From the NCBI GenBank assembly GCA_945910005.1, contig OX246739.1:5114001-5178000 (forward strand): a stretch of DNA of 64,000 bases, in the 5' to 3' direction. Under the pieces are notes generated by a model. That model made no database searches. It was not told the DNA's origin and saw only the letters and a program-made list of their open reading frames with translations. Positions 61,980 through 64,000 of the stretch are shown here, piece by piece. Made by a program: the position numbers and the translations under genes. Each line of letters begins with the position of its first letter. Within the stretch, counting starts at the first letter, position 1. Origin of the DNA: Isoperla grammatica (taxonomy: Eukaryota; Arthropoda; Insecta; Plecoptera; Perlodidae).

Positions 61980-61980
<1 letters not shown>

Positions 61981-63605
61981 TGATAATATTTGGGCCTTAC
62001 ATGTCTCACATTTTGGCAACGACGCTAATCGAGACGTTAATACGTCACATATACATACATATTTATACATTTACAATTTTTTTCCATACGTACACATTGT
62101 TATTACAAACTATGATACTTCTATCTATCAATAATATTAATTTTAACATATTTGTGAAATCAGATTTACAGCGGCATTGTGTAAGAAATTCATAAAAACA
62201 AATTAAAAACACTTCTTACAAGAAAAATAGAAATAAACCCAATGCCGTGATTTGCATGAAGCAGCATAGAATAGCCTACCTTATGCCGAGCCTGCCGCAC
62301 GCGCTGCGCATAGTTCTTATCTGGAATCAATATCATATTGGATCCTATAATTCGTTCGTTATTAACATGAGTTGGTATCGTATTGAGAAAAGTCTTCTAA
62401 TAAAGACTCCCTCGCAACGAACATGATCGTAAATCTCAAACTGTCTCATAAATTCGGTCCCAGATTCTGTCTTACGCGCATGTGCGCTGAGAACCGAACA
62501 ACCTGCAAATGAGCTCCGCGCGCTCCTAGGAAGCCGCGCTCCGTGTTTCATTTGTTTAATTTGTTACGTCAATTATTTCTGTGTCTTGCGGCCAAAAATG
62601 TATCATGTGCCGACGCAGACAACCTCCTCCTCCCCACCCCCCCCCCCCCCTTCATCACTGTCCGCTGCACCCACCCAAACAAACACACACACACTCTTTC
62701 AGTTCGTCCAAACGAACACAAACACATTCACATTCACACACACAGAGTGGGTGAATTGTTTCTTCCAAAGCAGAAGGTCCAGTGTTAGATTCCCGGCTCG
62801 GACTGGGTTTTTATAACCTTGTGTAATGTACTTAAATCTATAGAACTTGTGGTAATGGCACACATCAAAGTTGGGGCCGAAACTATTTCTAGCAGCTAAG
62901 CAAGTAATAAATAGTTGTACCTATTAAATAAGAACATGTATAACTCGGAGAGAAGAGTATAGAAAAAAATATAAGTATATACTTAGTATACATTTATTTT
63001 ATTTTATTTATAATCTGTTTATACCCTTATAAGACAAATCTAAACAAATGCACATTTTAATATAACTACCTCACTAGATAAACCATTTTCGTTTTTGCCA
63101 ACAAGTTGCGCTTGCAGTATTATATATTTCATTATGATCTCAAGTGAACAAATCTTATTGTTGTAATATGACTCCGCAGTTTCAAGCAAGTGTACCATTT
63201 CAAACATTCCACGCTTTCATTGCTATGGAAATGGTATTACCTGCTACGTCAGGATGACGGCAATACACATAGTTGCATGGCGAATTATTCTAAGCAGATT
63301 TCTTGTAGATGGGCTCATACGACGAATATTTATACTTTATGATCCAGACTTGATCGTGTTTTTAGACCTTTTGCTGCTTCATTAGTACTGATACATATAG
63401 TGAGACGGCCGCTATGGATGGGGCGGACCTTGTGCAACCAGATGGAGGAAATCGAGTCCCGTACAAGGCATGGATCTATGCAGGAGTTGTCTCCTATAGA
63501 TAAAAGCTATATGTTCTTTCAGTTGGTTTATTCACTAAATTGGTAGATTATTATTTTATTCATAAATCTTTTTTTTTAGTATTATTTGATTGTTTTTAAA
63601 TGTTA

Positions 63606-63831
63606 ATTTTGATTTTATTTGTTTTGACTTTGATTTTGATTTCGATTTCGATTTCAATTTAGATTTAGATATCGATTGTGATTTTAATTTTGATTTTGAT
63701 TTTGATTTTGATTTTGATTTTGATTTTGATTTTGATTTTGATTTTGATTTTGATTTTGATTTTGATTTTGATTTTGATTTTGATTTTGATTTTGATTATG
63801 ATTTTGACTTTGATTTTGATTTTGATTTTAA
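63606..63831. repeat. (TTTTGA)n microsatellite
   Basis: About 37 hexamers, perfect in the centre (63690-63795) and degenerate at both ends (CGATTT, TTTAGA and TTTGAC variants). The 106-codon Asp-Phe frame through it is an artefact of the repeat. Confidence 0.95.
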
Positions 63832-64000
63832 TTACCGCAATCTAGTAGGGCACACTATAGAGATAGGAATGTGTATTCCTGCTCTTGTGCTTCGTACCGC
63901 ATCTATATAGGAGTGTGGCTGTATGACTGGCCCACGCTCCAACTAGGAGCACCAGTGGCGAGACAAGGTCACAACTCATCGCGCAAGGTTCTGAAACTAC

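Larger units (their letters stand above)
55200..64000. other. Right flank: no confident gene
   Basis: AT-rich DNA with microsatellites and G/C homopolymers (listed separately). GC-richer blocks at 56460-56640 and 62280-62540 may be regulatory; the latter carries ACGCGCATGTGCGC, close to an NRF-1-type site. Open frames are short or low-complexity and none shows a known domain. Confidence 0.4.

Noticed and set aside
62280..62320. 41-nt minus-strand exon reading K-N-Y-A-Q-R-V-R-Q-A-R-H-K between ATTCCAG and AAG|GTAGGC
   Set aside because: The splice sites look good and the phase would suit Awh, but it is short, unrecognised and has no linked exon. It is not strong enough to annotate.
63590..63910. 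Asp-Phe-rich 106-codon protein
   Set aside because: It is the translation of the (TTTTGA)n microsatellite.

Overview
The window is animal nuclear DNA. It is AT-rich with long introns, consensus GT-AG splice sites, tRNA-derived SINE heads, foldback MITEs, minisatellites and homopolymer tracts. No prokaryotic features (operons, ribosome sites) are visible. The one gene I can name is a LIM-homeodomain gene on the minus strand. It is an ortholog of Drosophila Arrowhead (Awh), the vertebrate Lhx6/Lhx8 class. Its homeodomain and its C-terminal blocks RHINLxLTYSFQ and LDELSxDS are as I remember them from insect Awh proteins, so an arthropod (or at least a protostome) source is likely. I cannot name the species.

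Awh runs right to left. The LIM1 exon is at 21629-21810, LIM2 at 10092-10309, the homeodomain at 6342-6581, the RHINL exon at 5211-5336 and the terminal exon at 4385-4455. All four splice phases agree, giving 278 codons. LIM1 opens in phase 0 with T-E-H-R, so a short upstream start exon is required. The best candidate is an ATG-AAG followed by a strong donor at 54852-54857, with CCAAT and GC-box promoter-like sequence at about 55.06-55.15 kb. If this is right, one gene of about 50 kb covers most of the window and its first intron is about 33 kb.

Layout: 1-965, a 119-bp satellite; 1566-1712, a MITE; 2355-2974, a 124-bp tandem repeat; 4385-6581, three 3' coding exons with two foldback elements between the last two; 8452-10104, a 31-bp minisatellite that copies the LIM2 exon end and its 5' splice site about 53 times; 10.1-10.3 kb, LIM2; 10.3-21.6 kb, intron with SINEs and interspersed repeats; 21.6-21.8 kb, LIM1; 21.8-54.8 kb, the presumed large first intron. 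That intron holds a MITE (37179-37366), a complete non-autonomous hAT element (40576-42000, 8-bp target duplication), a complete young non-autonomous LTR retrotransposon (44963-49797, identical 904-bp LTRs, 4-bp target duplication) and a 70-bp GC-rich minisatellite (50.03-50.92 kb). From 55.2 to 64 kb I see microsatellites and no confident gene.

The most unusual feature is the splice-donor minisatellite. Nearly every unit carries the same TCTTCAGATG|GTAAG junction as the exon. Use of any unit other than the first would end translation just after LIM2 and yield a LIM-only product without the homeodomain.
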